Origin: Paenibacillus beijingensis
GTDB lineage: Bacteria > Bacillota > Bacilli > Paenibacillales > Paenibacillaceae
Direction: 5' to 3'
Assembly: GCF_000961095.1 (NCBI RefSeq)
Contig: NZ_CP011058.1
Location: 638,501-702,500 of the forward strand
Length of the DNA stretch: 64,000 bases
Positions within the stretch are counted from its first letter, which is position 1; each line of letters starts with the position of its first letter. Below the pieces are notes generated by a model, which was not told the origin of the DNA, made no database searches, and worked only from the letters and a program-made list of their open reading frames with translations. The translations under genes and the position numbers were made by a program. Shown here piece by piece: positions 1 to 7,528 of the stretch.

Positions 1-724
1 GGTTGAGCGTATCGGCGCACAGATCGGCATGCTCCGACCATTCCCGCTCCCACTCGCTGAAAGCTTCGGCGCGGACGCTGCGCTCCCCGCCCGAAAGACG
101 GTTATTCATTTGTCCGGCGGAAAGCACCTTCGTCTCCCCGTTTTCTCCCGGGACGTTGAATTTGGCCCGAGACACGATCGTGTTGTAATGGTCTCCCCAT
201 CCGTGGTATCCGTCAACCGCGAGCTGTCCGGCCAGCGCTTCCAGCTCCGGAGCCATTTTGTCGCGCGCCGCTTCCCGTCTTTCCTGCAAATAAAACGAAG
301 CGGGAGCCGCCTCGGCGGATTGCAGCCACGCTTCCCACTGCTCGTCTGGAGTATTGCTCATCCGGTCGTCGTAGCGGGTCATTGCGCTTAAAAATGACGC
401 CATCACCGTCTGCACTCGCCCGTTCAGAACGCCCGCAGCCGCATCTTTCACATTTTCCGCCATTAGGCAACCGACAAACGACTCGGCCTGACGCAGCCGC
501 TGCAGGATCGATTGGGCCGCCGACGTCCACTCGCTCAGCTGTTCCGCCGTTCCGCCCTTGGACCCGGGCGCTTCGTCCGCAGGGCCGGCAGCGCTTTGAA
601 GCGACTGCACCAGCTTTGCCGTGTCGGCCTCAAGCCCTTTCAGCTCCGCTTCGAATGCGGCCGAGGCGGATCCGCCTTTGTAGAGCGAATCCAGGTTCCA
701 TTTCATCGGATACGTCGTTTGCAT
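1..724 (-). CDS. M3 family oligoendopeptidase, N-terminal part (cut by window edge)
   Basis: Reading the minus strand from an ATG at 722-724 gives 241 uninterrupted residues that run off the left edge. The start MQTTYPMKWNLDSLYKGG is typical of M3 oligoendopeptidases (PepF-like zinc peptidases that trim short peptides in the cytosol), and the helical segment ending in SEHADLCADTLN fits the region before the HExxH site, which would lie outside the window. A good ribosome binding site (GGAGGGTGA) precedes the start by about 7 nt. The gene is monocistronic at this end and divergent from the yycC pair. The subfamily cannot be fixed without the catalytic domain. Confidence 0.8.
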   Translation of the reverse strand, partial: MQTTYPMKWNLDSLYKGGSASAAFEAELKGLEADTAKLVQSLQSAAGPADEAPGSKGGTAEQLSEWTSAAQSILQRLRQAESFVGCLMAENVKDAAAGVLNGRVQTVMASFLSAMTRYDDRMSNTPDEQWEAWLQSAEAAPASFYLQERREAARDKMAPELEALAGQLAVDGYHGWGDHYNTIVSRAKFNVPGENGETKVLSAGQMNNRLSGGERSVRAEAFSEWEREWSEHADLCADTLN

Positions 725-902
725 CGTTTTTCACCCTCCAATCTAAAATCTGCACCCAGTTCATTCGCATGTTCAATGGTGGTGCCGCATTACTTCGGGC
801 GCCCGTGTCAGTTTGCACTGCTTCTGCTCTTCGGTGTATAACTAGATTATATCGGAATCGTTACCCGTTTTGCCAATATCATACAGGAACGAAGGTTAGG
901 AA

Positions 903-1052
903 GCTTTCGAAGTGTTTTTGCTTACGCAAAAACTAAGCTTATGCTTTCGAAGTGTTTTTGCTTACGCAAAAACTAAGCTTATGCTTTCGAAGTGTTTTTG
1001 CTTACGCAAAAACTAAGCTTATGCTTTCGAAGTGTTTTTGCTTACGCAAAAA
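903..1052 (+). repeat. Tandem 40-bp hairpin repeat ahead of yycC (3.75 copies)
   Basis: Three identical 40-bp units start at 903, 943 and 983; a fourth, shortened unit (1023-1052) runs straight into the ribosome binding site TTAAGGAGG of yycC. Each unit carries GCTTTCGAAGT followed by a hairpin with 8-bp arms, GTTTTTGC and GCAAAAAC, around TTAC. Related single or double copies sit upstream of yutD and of the liaS-like gene in the same orientation relative to the gene, so this is a dispersed family that has expanded here in tandem. Confidence 0.85.
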
Positions 1053-1071
1053 CTTAAGGAGGTCAAAAAAA

Positions 1072-1350
1072 ATGTCCAAGCCGCTGCAAATTTCTCCCGA
1101 AACCGCCCTGATGCTGTCCAAACGGCTGAATGTGCCGCTGGAGCATCTGATGCATATGCCGAAACATATTTTGTTGCAAAAAATGGCGGAGCTCGCCCGT
1201 TCGGAAAATGCCGGCAGCGACCAATCGACGCAAGGCGCCGGCTTGCCGCAAGAACCGGCTGCTGGAAACGGTTCTTCAGCTACCGGCGATAGCGATTCTC
1301 AAACGGCCGAAACGGATGATGATACACCCGAGGGGAATCGGGGCACATGA
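1072..1350 (+). CDS. yycC: YycC family protein
   Basis: A 92-residue protein. The first 45 residues (MSKPLQISPETALMLSKRLN and on through LEHLMHMPKHILLQKMAEL) match the short YycC family of Bacillales, function unknown. The remaining half is an acidic, Ser/Gly/Gln-rich, probably disordered tail that the about 50-residue Bacillus form lacks. The ATG at 1072 is chosen because TTAAGGAGG lies just upstream; an open frame extends further upstream only through the 40-bp hairpin repeats. It overlaps the next gene by ATGA, so the two are translationally coupled. Confidence 0.8.
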   Translation: MSKPLQISPETALMLSKRLNVPLEHLMHMPKHILLQKMAELARSENAGSDQSTQGAGLPQEPAAGNGSSATGDSDSQTAETDDDTPEGNRGT

Positions 1351-1583
1351 TTCCGTTCGAGCGCGCATGGCCTTATGACGTTATGATGAAAGATGTTTTT
1401 GCTTCCTGCCCCTTTTGCGGCACGGATAATGTGCTGCTTCCATTAAAACCCCGCGAAATTAAAGAAATTTCGCAGGGTAAAAAGAAGCTGCTCGTCTTCC
1501 CGTGCTGTCACGGCAAGCTGACGGTGGTAGACGCCGATCAAGATTATTTGCTCACCGATACGGCGGTGCGCCGGCGGGGATAA
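1347..1583 (+). CDS. Small CxxC/CCH putative zinc-binding protein
   Basis: A 78-residue protein, family not recognised. It contains CPFC near residue 22 and CCH near residue 52, enough cysteine and histidine ligands for one zinc ribbon. The start overlaps the stop of yycC (ATGA), and GAGGGG lies upstream within yycC, so the two genes form an operon. No membrane segment or signal peptide. The function is unknown; zinc binding is inference from the Cys/His spacing. Confidence 0.65.
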   Translation: MIPFERAWPYDVMMKDVFASCPFCGTDNVLLPLKPREIKEISQGKKKLLVFPCCHGKLTVVDADQDYLLTDTAVRRRG

Positions 1584-1640
1584 CGCCCGGGCTGGCATTT
1601 ATTTCAAAAAATTACCCCTGCGTGCAGCGCGATAAAAATG

Positions 1641-1680
1641 AACGAACCGGCCAAGGATAGCCCCTTGATCGGTTCGTTTA
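1641..1680. terminator. Convergent terminator hairpin, AACGAACCG family
   Basis: AACGAACCGG and CCGGTTCGTT-like arms (one A/G difference) flank CCAAGG/CCTTG and form a long stem between the yycC operon and the minus-strand DUF2225 gene. The stem is flanked by A-rich and T-rich sequence, fitting a bidirectional terminator. Four near copies occur elsewhere in the window. Confidence 0.7.
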
Positions 1681-1711
1681 AGAAAAGGAATTTTCAATAT
1701 CGGCTCATTCA

Positions 1712-2407
1712 TTAGCCGGGCATCGCTTCGAGATAAGAGGCGTCCTCCAGCCCCGCCATCTCTGCCCGGATAAGCTGCCACTGGTCCCTCGAGGCGCGGA
1801 TCATCGTTGCATCCATAATGCGCTTGTCGTTTACGACGCGCGAGAACCAGCGAACCGCCTCGCTGTTTTCGCCCAGACGGCGGTGAAGCTCTCCGATCAG
1901 GTACATCAGTTTCGCATTGTTGAGCTCGGTACCCTCCGTCTCATAAGTGAGAAGATAGGCCTCCAATGCAAACCGCAAAAAGCGGTTCTCCTGCTCACGG
2001 TTGCCGCCGTACCGGTTAAGCCAGGCGATATGATGAAGCAGGCCCGCGATGACGCGCGCTTTCTCTCCCACCGCCTGCGCACTCAGCAGCGCCAACTTGT
2101 AGCAATCCATCGCTTTGGCAAGCGTCCTCTCGCCGCCATAGCTGCGGCCGTTCCAATGCCTGCCGATGATGCGATAATAGTCGGCTTTCTTTTTTTCGTT
2201 CAGAAAGGTCTGGCTGTTCTCTGTAAAAGCAAATCCGCATACCGGACAAACCTTGACGACATAAAAGTCCGGATTCGCGTTATTATAATAGCCGCAAAAA
2301 TCAGTGTCGGTTGCAATGACGCGTTTAAAACTGGGCCGTACACGGGAAGTGACAAACTCCGTTTCACAGCAGATGCATTGCACTTTCGTCTGATAAAGCG
2401 GCTCCAT
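1712..2407 (-). CDS. DUF2225 family protein with N-terminal zinc-ribbon cysteines
   Basis: A 231-residue cytoplasmic protein of the DUF2225 family common in Bacillales and Clostridia. The N-terminus has two CxxC pairs (CICC near 11, CPVC near 54), then KxDYYRIIGRHWNGRSYGGER-like sequence and TPR-like helices, including an IGELHRRLGENSEAVRWFSR segment. The start is set by GAGGAGACGTGAACCGAC-ATG. It ends 30 nt before the convergent terminator and follows the globin gene after 6 nt, so the two are probably cotranscribed. Molecular role unknown. Confidence 0.75.
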   Translation of the reverse strand: MEPLYQTKVQCICCETEFVTSRVRPSFKRVIATDTDFCGYYNNANPDFYVVKVCPVCGFAFTENSQTFLNEKKKADYYRIIGRHWNGRSYGGERTLAKAMDCYKLALLSAQAVGEKARVIAGLLHHIAWLNRYGGNREQENRFLRFALEAYLLTYETEGTELNNAKLMYLIGELHRRLGENSEAVRWFSRVVNDKRIMDATMIRASRDQWQLIRAEMAGLEDASYLEAMPG

Positions 2408-2413
2408 GTCGGT

Positions 2414-2809
2414 TCACGTCTCCTCGGAAGGTTGATTGACAAAATGATGGGCGGGCCCCGACAACCTTTCGATCACAATTCCCCTCAATTCATCCGGCAT
2501 GCCGATGTCCACAAGCGCGGAGCGCATGCAGCCCAGCCACGCTTCGGCGCGCTCAGGCGTAATGGGAAAAGGAAGGTGTCTCGCCCGCATCATGGGATGC
2601 CCATGCTGGTCGGAATAAAGGGCGGGTCCGCCAAAAAACTGGGTCAAAAATTGGTACTGCTTCTCCATTACCGCCGTGATATCTCCTTTGAACAGCGGTC
2701 CGATCAGCTCGTCACGTTGAACTTTCGGATAAAAACTTTCCACGATTTTCCTGATCGTCGGTGCACCGCCAATCAGTTCATATAGGCTATTATACCTGTT
2801 TAATGACAT
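2414..2809 (-). CDS. yjbI: Group II truncated hemoglobin (YjbI-like)
   Basis: A 131-residue 2-on-2 globin. Diagnostic residues for group II (trHbO) are visible: Phe26-Tyr27 at B9-B10, the proximal His78 in RARHLPF, and Trp91 at G8. Proteins of this type bind heme and oxygen or NO and are linked to nitrosative or thiol stress protection in Bacillus. AGGAGG lies 6 nt before the ATG. The gene is upstream of and nearly contiguous with the DUF2225 gene. An AT-rich 160-nt region upstream probably holds the promoter. Confidence 0.9.
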   Translation of the reverse strand: MSLNRYNSLYELIGGAPTIRKIVESFYPKVQRDELIGPLFKGDITAVMEKQYQFLTQFFGGPALYSDQHGHPMMRARHLPFPITPERAEAWLGCMRSALVDIGMPDELRGIVIERLSGPAHHFVNQPSEET

Positions 2810-3027
2810 TTTGTCCTCCTATTTTTGGGTATTTTGAATTAAATAATTATCGGTATTTACGAACTATTGTCCTATTTATTGTTCATTTCAAACCGATGAC
2901 TTAGGAAAAAGGGATCAACAAAAGCGATAAATGGTTCGCTTTGTCTCTTGGGACTTAAGTTTACATCGTTTCCTTCGGATTCAAAAGAGCGGAACGGCTT
3001 TCCTCTCCTCGCATGATAGCGCGTTCA

Positions 3028-3057
3028 CAAAAAAAATGCCCGCTAATACGGGCATTT
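3028..3057 (-). terminator. Rho-independent terminator of the 30-residue membrane peptide gene
   Basis: On the minus strand, AAATGCCCG, a 6-nt loop and CGGGCATTT are followed by a run of T. It lies 22 nt past the stop of the small gene at 3080-3172, which supports that gene being a separate transcript. Confidence 0.8.
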
Positions 3058-3079
3058 GTCATGGAATAAGTATAAAACA

Positions 3080-3172
3080 TTAGCTTTCGTAATCCTCTTC
3101 TCCGGGGGCCATTAACGACTCGCGGATCACATAAACAAAGGCGCAGACCAGAATGCCGGCGATAATACTCAT
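3080..3172 (-). CDS. Short single-pass membrane protein, 30 residues
   Basis: ATG at 3172 with GGAGTGATTGG upstream encodes MSIIAGILVCAFVYVIRESL followed by an acidic tail MAPGEEDYES. It has one hydrophobic helix of about 15 residues near the N-terminus. It is followed 22 nt later by a strong terminator and stands alone between the globin and ylbJ. It is below the usual gene-calling length, and its family is not recognised. Being real is supported by the ribosome binding site, membrane helix and terminator. Confidence 0.6.
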   Translation of the reverse strand: MSIIAGILVCAFVYVIRESLMAPGEEDYES

Positions 3173-3320
3173 ATCCAATCACTCCAAGCATGTCGAGGTG
3201 ATTCTATTGTACCATAAACAGGACAGAAATACACCCCTTTTTGCAAGCGTTTTCTTTTAATCGTAAAAAATTTTTTTCTATTCGAATAATTCCGGACATG
3301 TCTTTCTCTTTCCTCCGGTT

Positions 3321-3349
3321 CATATATTGATAGAGCACAGGCATGTCTA
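3321..3349 (+). promoter_or_regulatory. Candidate sigma-E promoter for ylbJ
   Basis: CATATATT (3321-3328) and CATGTCTA (3342-3349), spaced 13 nt, resemble the sigma-E -35 (kmATATT) and -10 (CATACAnT) elements. ylbJ homologues are expressed in the mother cell, so the match is functionally sensible. It is a sequence resemblance only. Confidence 0.4.
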
Positions 3350-3397
3350 GTTTCCGACATCGATTATTTACCCGTTGATTTGCAGGGAGGGATCGGT

Positions 3398-4528
3398 TTG
3401 CTGCGTTATCTCATTCGGCCGGCCTCCATGATCGCCTGGAGCTCCGCTTTCTTCGTTTTGTTAATGGCGGTATATCCCGGTTCGGCACTATCCTCTTCCG
3501 TTCGCGGTCTTGCGATCTGGTGGGAGGTGCTGTTTCCTTCACTGTTCCCCTTTTTCGTTATTTCCGAGCTGATGCTCGGGTTTGGGGTCGTTCATTTTAT
3601 GGGCAAGCTGCTCGATCCTCTCATGCGCCCGCTGTTCCGGCTGCCGGGAATCGGAGGATTCGTCGTGGCAATGGGGTATGTGTCGGGTTATCCGGTAGGC
3701 GCGCGGCTGACCGCCCAGTTATGGGAGCAGCGGCTGATCAACCGCTCCGAGGGAGAGCGGCTGGTCGCATTCACCACCTCCTCCGATCCGATCTTTCTGA
3801 TCGGCGCCGTTTCAGTCGGTTTTTTTCAAAATGCGGCGGTAGCCCCCGTTCTGGCTGCCGCGCATTACGGCGGGGCGCTGCTGATCGGTTTTCTGATGCG
3901 GTTTCATGACGCCGGCCAAATGTCGGACGAATCCGCATCAGCTTCCGGGCGTCTTCCCGCTTCAGCCGGCAACAGAACTGCACAAAGGAGAGCTTCACCA
4001 AGGCCCTTCAGAGAGGTGCCTGCAAGACGAAGAAGCCGGATCCGCGAGGCGTTCCGGGCGATGCATGAAGCGCGGCTGCTCGACGGGCGCAATATGGGCG
4101 AGCTGCTGAGGGACGCCGTGCAATCGGGACTGCGGCTGATGATCGTCGTCGGCGGCCTGGTCGTCTTTTTTTCGGTCATTATGGAAGTGCTTCGCCAAAC
4201 CGGGTTTGTCGGGGCGATAGCTGGAGCGGTTCGCTATCTGCTCAAGCTGATCAGCCTGCCGCAGGCGCTCACCGACCCGATTGTGAACGGGCTGTTCGAA
4301 GTGACGCTCGGCTCCAAATCCGCCGGTGAAGCCGATACCGGACTGATGCACCGGACGGCTGCCGCCGCATGGGTCTTATCGTGGGCGGGATTATCGGTCC
4401 ATGCGCAAATTGCCAGTTTGCTCAGCCGGACCGATCTCCGCTACAAGCCGTTTTTGACCGCCAGATTGATTCACGGCCTGATCGCCTCCGCTCTCGTTTA
4501 TTTGCTGTGGCGCTGGCTGGGACCGTGA
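3398..4528 (+). CDS. ylbJ: Sporulation integral membrane protein YlbJ
   Basis: About 376 residues with 8 or more hydrophobic segments. It matches the YlbJ family (nucleoside-recognition/Gate domain) needed for spore cortex formation in Bacillus. Recognisable features are FPSLFPFFVISELML near the N-terminus, GYPVGARL and TSSDPIFLIGAVS in the first Gate domain, and GLFEVTLGSKSA in the second. A hydrophilic Arg/Ser-rich insert of about 60 residues separates the two halves. The TTG at 3398 is preferred because GGGAGGGA lies 6 nt upstream; a TTG at 3380 is also in frame. A sigma-E-like promoter lies upstream. Confidence 0.9.
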   Translation: MLRYLIRPASMIAWSSAFFVLLMAVYPGSALSSSVRGLAIWWEVLFPSLFPFFVISELMLGFGVVHFMGKLLDPLMRPLFRLPGIGGFVVAMGYVSGYPVGARLTAQLWEQRLINRSEGERLVAFTTSSDPIFLIGAVSVGFFQNAAVAPVLAAAHYGGALLIGFLMRFHDAGQMSDESASASGRLPASAGNRTAQRRASPRPFREVPARRRSRIREAFRAMHEARLLDGRNMGELLRDAVQSGLRLMIVVGGLVVFFSVIMEVLRQTGFVGAIAGAVRYLLKLISLPQALTDPIVNGLFEVTLGSKSAGEADTGLMHRTAAAAWVLSWAGLSVHAQIASLLSRTDLRYKPFLTARLIHGLIASALVYLLWRWLGP

Positions 4529-4620
4529 CCGTTTGAAATTCGGGAGGCTCCGACATTGTTTTCATTTCTGTTTTCAGCTATCATCAAAGATATAACCGAG
4601 AGCGGAAGGAGCTTCCACCC

Positions 4621-5421
4621 TTGAACTACGTAGTTTTAAGCAGAGGCGACAAATATTCCAACGAACTGACCGAGAAATTCCACCTTTTGGCCGCCGAACG
4701 AGGTTTTACACGAAACGACAAGGAGCCGGATATCGTTGTTTCCATTGGCGGAGACGGTACGATGCTGCATGCTTTTCATACGTACTTGGAACGGGTTGAC
4801 GAAGTCGCTTTTGTCGGTATCCATACCGGGCACCTCGGTTTTTATGCGGATTGGAAAGCAGACGAACTCGAGGAGCTGATCCGGATGATGGCTGAAACGC
4901 GGCCGCGAATCGTCCGGTATCCGCTGGCGGAGATTTTGCTGGAGACGCCGGAAGGCGTGACGGGATATATCTCATTGAACGAATTTACCCTTAAAGGCGT
5001 AGACGGCACACTCGTCGTGCAAGTGAACATTAATGACGAGCAGCTCGAGACATTCCGGGGGGACGGGCTTGTCATCTCAACACCATCCGGAAGTACGGCC
5101 TATAATAAAAGCTTGAACGGAGCGGTCATTCACCCCTCCATTCCTTCCATCCAGCTTGCGGAGATTGCTTCGATTAACAACCGGGTGTACCGGACGCTCG
5201 GAACATCCATTATTTTGCCGCAGCATCATCACTGCGACATTATTTCCAAGAAAGATCAGCGTCTGCTGCTGACGATCGACCACTTGAGCATCCAGCGCAA
5301 CGATATCCGTTCCATCCGCTGCAGCGTGGCGCCCCGCAAAATCAGTTTTGCGCGCTATCGGCCGTTTCCGTTCTGGAACCGGGTCCGCGATGCGTTCATC
5401 GATTATACCGAGCTCGATTAA
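4621..5421 (+). CDS. nadK: NAD kinase
   Basis: A 266-residue cytosolic NAD kinase making NADP from NAD and ATP. The GGDG signature (residues 43-46, catalytic Asp45) is followed by GIHTGHLGFY, the conserved NEFTLKG and the SGSTAYNKS nucleotide-binding loop. The length equals the short Bacillus type. The start is TTG (4621) with AAGGAG about 9 nt upstream. It is about 90 nt after ylbJ and ends before two stacked hairpins. Confidence 0.93.
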   Translation: MNYVVLSRGDKYSNELTEKFHLLAAERGFTRNDKEPDIVVSIGGDGTMLHAFHTYLERVDEVAFVGIHTGHLGFYADWKADELEELIRMMAETRPRIVRYPLAEILLETPEGVTGYISLNEFTLKGVDGTLVVQVNINDEQLETFRGDGLVISTPSGSTAYNKSLNGAVIHPSIPSIQLAEIASINNRVYRTLGTSIILPQHHHCDIISKKDQRLLLTIDHLSIQRNDIRSIRCSVAPRKISFARYRPFPFWNRVRDAFIDYTELD

Positions 5422-5456
5422 CGATACCGAACAAGCGCATCATCGTTTGGCTGCTA

Positions 5457-5504
5457 AATAAGCTGTCCCCTCTTCGTTTCATGAGTGGGAGCAGCTTATT
5501 TTCT
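5457..5504 (+). terminator. Terminator after nadK
   Basis: AATAAGCTG and CAGCTTATT arms, extended inward by CCC/GGG pairs, are followed by TTCT. It lies 36 nt past the nadK stop. Confidence 0.65.
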
Positions 5505-5536
5505 GCTTATGAAGCAGGCGGAAGACCGCACAAACA

Positions 5537-5577
5537 AACGAACCGGTCAAGGGCAGCCCTTTGACCGGTTCATCTTT
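5537..5577. terminator. Convergent terminator hairpin, AACGAACCG family
   Basis: AACGAACCGGTCAAGGG and CCTTTGACCGGTTC form a long stem between nadK (+) and yutD (-), near-identical to the hairpins at 1641, 20661, 44256 and 56074. It probably terminates yutD transcription on the minus strand. Confidence 0.65.
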
Positions 5578-5596
5578 AAAACAACCAAAGAAAACG

Positions 5597-6421
5597 TTAC
5601 TCCTGCCTGGAGCTTGCGCGGTTCGAATGGAAAACTTCCTGCGAGGATTGCTTGTCCCCGCCCTGCTGTTGGCGCCGTTCGCCTGCATAAGGCGGTTTGC
5701 GCTTGCCTCCCGATGAAACCGGTACACCGCCGCTATTGTCCCGACGCTCCGCCGATGCGGCGGATTCTTTGCGGTTGCCCCCCAGCAATTGCTCCTTACG
5801 GTCTCCGCCCGCTGGATTGGATCGTTTAGGCGATCCGTTGTTCCCGTCCTTCTTCCGCTCGGAAGGCGGCTGGCTCGCCTTCCGGCCGCCGTTTGCGCCT
5901 TTTGCCGCCCCATCCTTGCCGCCTGCGCCAGCCGAATCTTTAACCGGAAGCGAAGGAGCAGCCGAAGCATCCTTCCTCCGCTCTCTGTCACCATTGGAAC
6001 GGTACTCACGCCGGACCGGTTCGATCCGTTCGTCTGAACCGACAGTCTGCCGTTCTTCCCGCCTGCTTTCTCCAAGTCCTTCCCCAAGGCCAGGGTCAAG
6101 CTCTAAGCCGTCCGGATCCCCAAAGACGGTATCCTTCTGACCCTGGACGTGGCCGGTTTTTTCCAAAACAAAGTAAGCACAGCCGAAATTACAATACTCA
6201 TTCACATATTCCATAATTGCTGAATAAGCGGAGTCCTTGGTTGCTTTCGGATGATTGTCCCGGAAAAAACCTTTCAGCCGCAGCTGATTGTATCCCCAGT
6301 CGCCAATGATGAAGTCATACCGGTCCAGCACTTCGCTGTACCGCTCTCGAAACACTTCGGGGTTCCAGGCATTTTTATGTTCATGCACCAATTCATAGGA
6401 TTTGCCGCCGATCAGAATCAA
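5597..6421 (-). CDS. yutD: YutD family protein with long basic low-complexity tail
   Basis: A 274-residue protein. Residues 1-95 match the YutD (DUF1027) family closely: MILIGGKSYELV, RYSEVLDRYDFIIGDWGY, QLRLKGFF, YCNFGCAYFVL. The usual protein is only about 100 residues; here about 170 residues follow that are Lys/Arg/Gly/Ser/Asn-rich, with repeated RK, GGDRK and SGGKRK clusters, predicted disordered and strongly basic, as in nucleic-acid-binding tails. AAGGAGTTGG precedes the start and is itself abutted by the hairpin repeat at 6434-6471. It sits beside lipA and lytH/yunB, as in Bacillus. Confidence 0.85.
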   Translation of the reverse strand: MILIGGKSYELVHEHKNAWNPEVFRERYSEVLDRYDFIIGDWGYNQLRLKGFFRDNHPKATKDSAYSAIMEYVNEYCNFGCAYFVLEKTGHVQGQKDTVFGDPDGLELDPGLGEGLGESRREERQTVGSDERIEPVRREYRSNGDRERRKDASAAPSLPVKDSAGAGGKDGAAKGANGGRKASQPPSERKKDGNNGSPKRSNPAGGDRKEQLLGGNRKESAASAERRDNSGGVPVSSGGKRKPPYAGERRQQQGGDKQSSQEVFHSNRASSRQE

Positions 6422-6433
6422 CGATTTTCCAAC

Positions 6434-6471
6434 TCCTTAAGGTTTGCGGAAAGCAAAACCACTTCGTAAGC
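6434..6471 (-). repeat. Hairpin abutting the yutD ribosome binding site
   Basis: On the minus strand, GCTTACGAAGT, then GGTTTTGC, TTTCC and GCAAACC, run directly into TTAAGGAG, the Shine-Dalgarno sequence of yutD. It has the same layout and core sequence as the tandem copies before yycC and is closely related to the two copies before the liaS-like gene. Confidence 0.75.
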
Positions 6472-6514
6472 TACTTTTGAACAAATCGTGCCGCAGCGCT
6501 TCATCCTCTTGCGA

Positions 6515-7399
6515 TTATACTTGAGATGCAGCCGCCGACTGTACCTGCTCATGCGCATGATACGAACTCCGGACCATCGGACCGGACTCGACATGACTGA
6601 ATCCGCGCCTCAGCCCTTCCTCTTTCAGTTGCTTGAATTCATCGGGATGCACATACCGCTCCACTTCCAGATGATTCGGCGTCGGCTGCAAATATTGACC
6701 GAGCGTCAAAATATTGCAGTCCACCGCGCGCAGATCTTCCATCGCTTTAATAATTTCGTCCCATTCTTCGCCGACCCCGAGCATAATGCTCGACTTCGTC
6801 GGGATGTTCGGTTTCATCGCCTTGGCCTGCTTCAGCAGCTCGATTGAACGGTTGTATTTGGCCTTTGCGCGCACGCGGTCCGACAAGCGTTCCACCGTCT
6901 CGATATTATGATTCAAAATATCGGGATTCGCATCCATTACGATTTGCAACGCTTCCCAGTTACCCATAAAATCGGGAATGAGCACTTCCACGCTGCAAAG
7001 CGGAAGGCGTCTGCGGATCGCCCGGATCGTTTCCGCGAATATTGAAGCGCCTCCGTCTTTAAGATCGTCGCGGGCAACGGAGGTGACGACACAGTGACGC
7101 AGACCCATCTGTTCCGCCGCTTCGGCAACGCGCTCGGGCTCCTGCAAATCAAGCTCGGTCGGAAGACCGGTCTTGACGGCGCAGAAACGGCAAGCGCGCG
7201 TGCAGATATCGCCCAAAATCATGAAGGTGGCGGTACGGTTCGCCCAGCATTCATAAATATTGGGGCAGCGCGCCTCTTCGCATACGCTGTGTAAAGTCTT
7301 GGAACGCATCATATCTTTAATTTCGGCATAATTGCCGTCAGTGGTCAATTTTATTCGAAGCCAGTCCGGTTTACGGGCCTTATCGGTCGTTTTACTCAT
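6515..7399 (-). CDS. lipA: Lipoyl synthase (radical SAM)
   Basis: 294 residues from the preferred start. Lipoyl synthase inserts two sulfurs into protein-bound octanoyl groups using two 4Fe-4S clusters. The auxiliary-cluster cysteines C40, C45 and C51 and the radical-SAM CxxxCxxC (C66, C70, C73, in CTRACRFC) are present, as are the RxSSYHA C-terminal serine ligand and the LPTELD and NHNIETV motifs. ATG at 7399 is chosen over an in-frame ATG at 7438 because it aligns with Bacillus LipA and has GAAGGGG just upstream. A promoter with TATAAT lies at 7456-7483. Confidence 0.95.
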   Translation of the reverse strand: MSKTTDKARKPDWLRIKLTTDGNYAEIKDMMRSKTLHSVCEEARCPNIYECWANRTATFMILGDICTRACRFCAVKTGLPTELDLQEPERVAEAAEQMGLRHCVVTSVARDDLKDGGASIFAETIRAIRRRLPLCSVEVLIPDFMGNWEALQIVMDANPDILNHNIETVERLSDRVRAKAKYNRSIELLKQAKAMKPNIPTKSSIMLGVGEEWDEIIKAMEDLRAVDCNILTLGQYLQPTPNHLEVERYVHPDEFKQLKEEGLRRGFSHVESGPMVRSSYHAHEQVQSAAASQV

Positions 7400-7455
7400 C
7401 CGTTCCCCTTCTTTCGTCTCGTAGATACGGTTGTTCATGCTTTCCGTCTTTGCTT

Positions 7456-7483
7456 ATTATAGCATGTTTCGGATAAAAACCAA
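7456..7483 (-). promoter_or_regulatory. Sigma-A promoter of lipA
   Basis: On the minus strand, TTGGTT and TATAAT (extended by TGC immediately before it) are spaced 16 nt and lie about 60 nt upstream of lipA. Confidence 0.6.
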
Positions 7484-7528
7484 TGATTTGCGGATCATAA
7501 CAGCATACTCAGGAGGTGAAACAAGCTT

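Noticed and set aside
952..1071. Extension of yycC upstream through the 40-bp repeats
   Set aside because: 40 bp is not a multiple of three, so the frame through the repeats is fortuitous. The ribosome binding site fits the ATG at 1072.
2961..3191. A 76-codon minus-strand frame over the terminator
   Set aside because: It runs through the terminator hairpin of the 30-residue gene in another frame and has no ribosome binding site.
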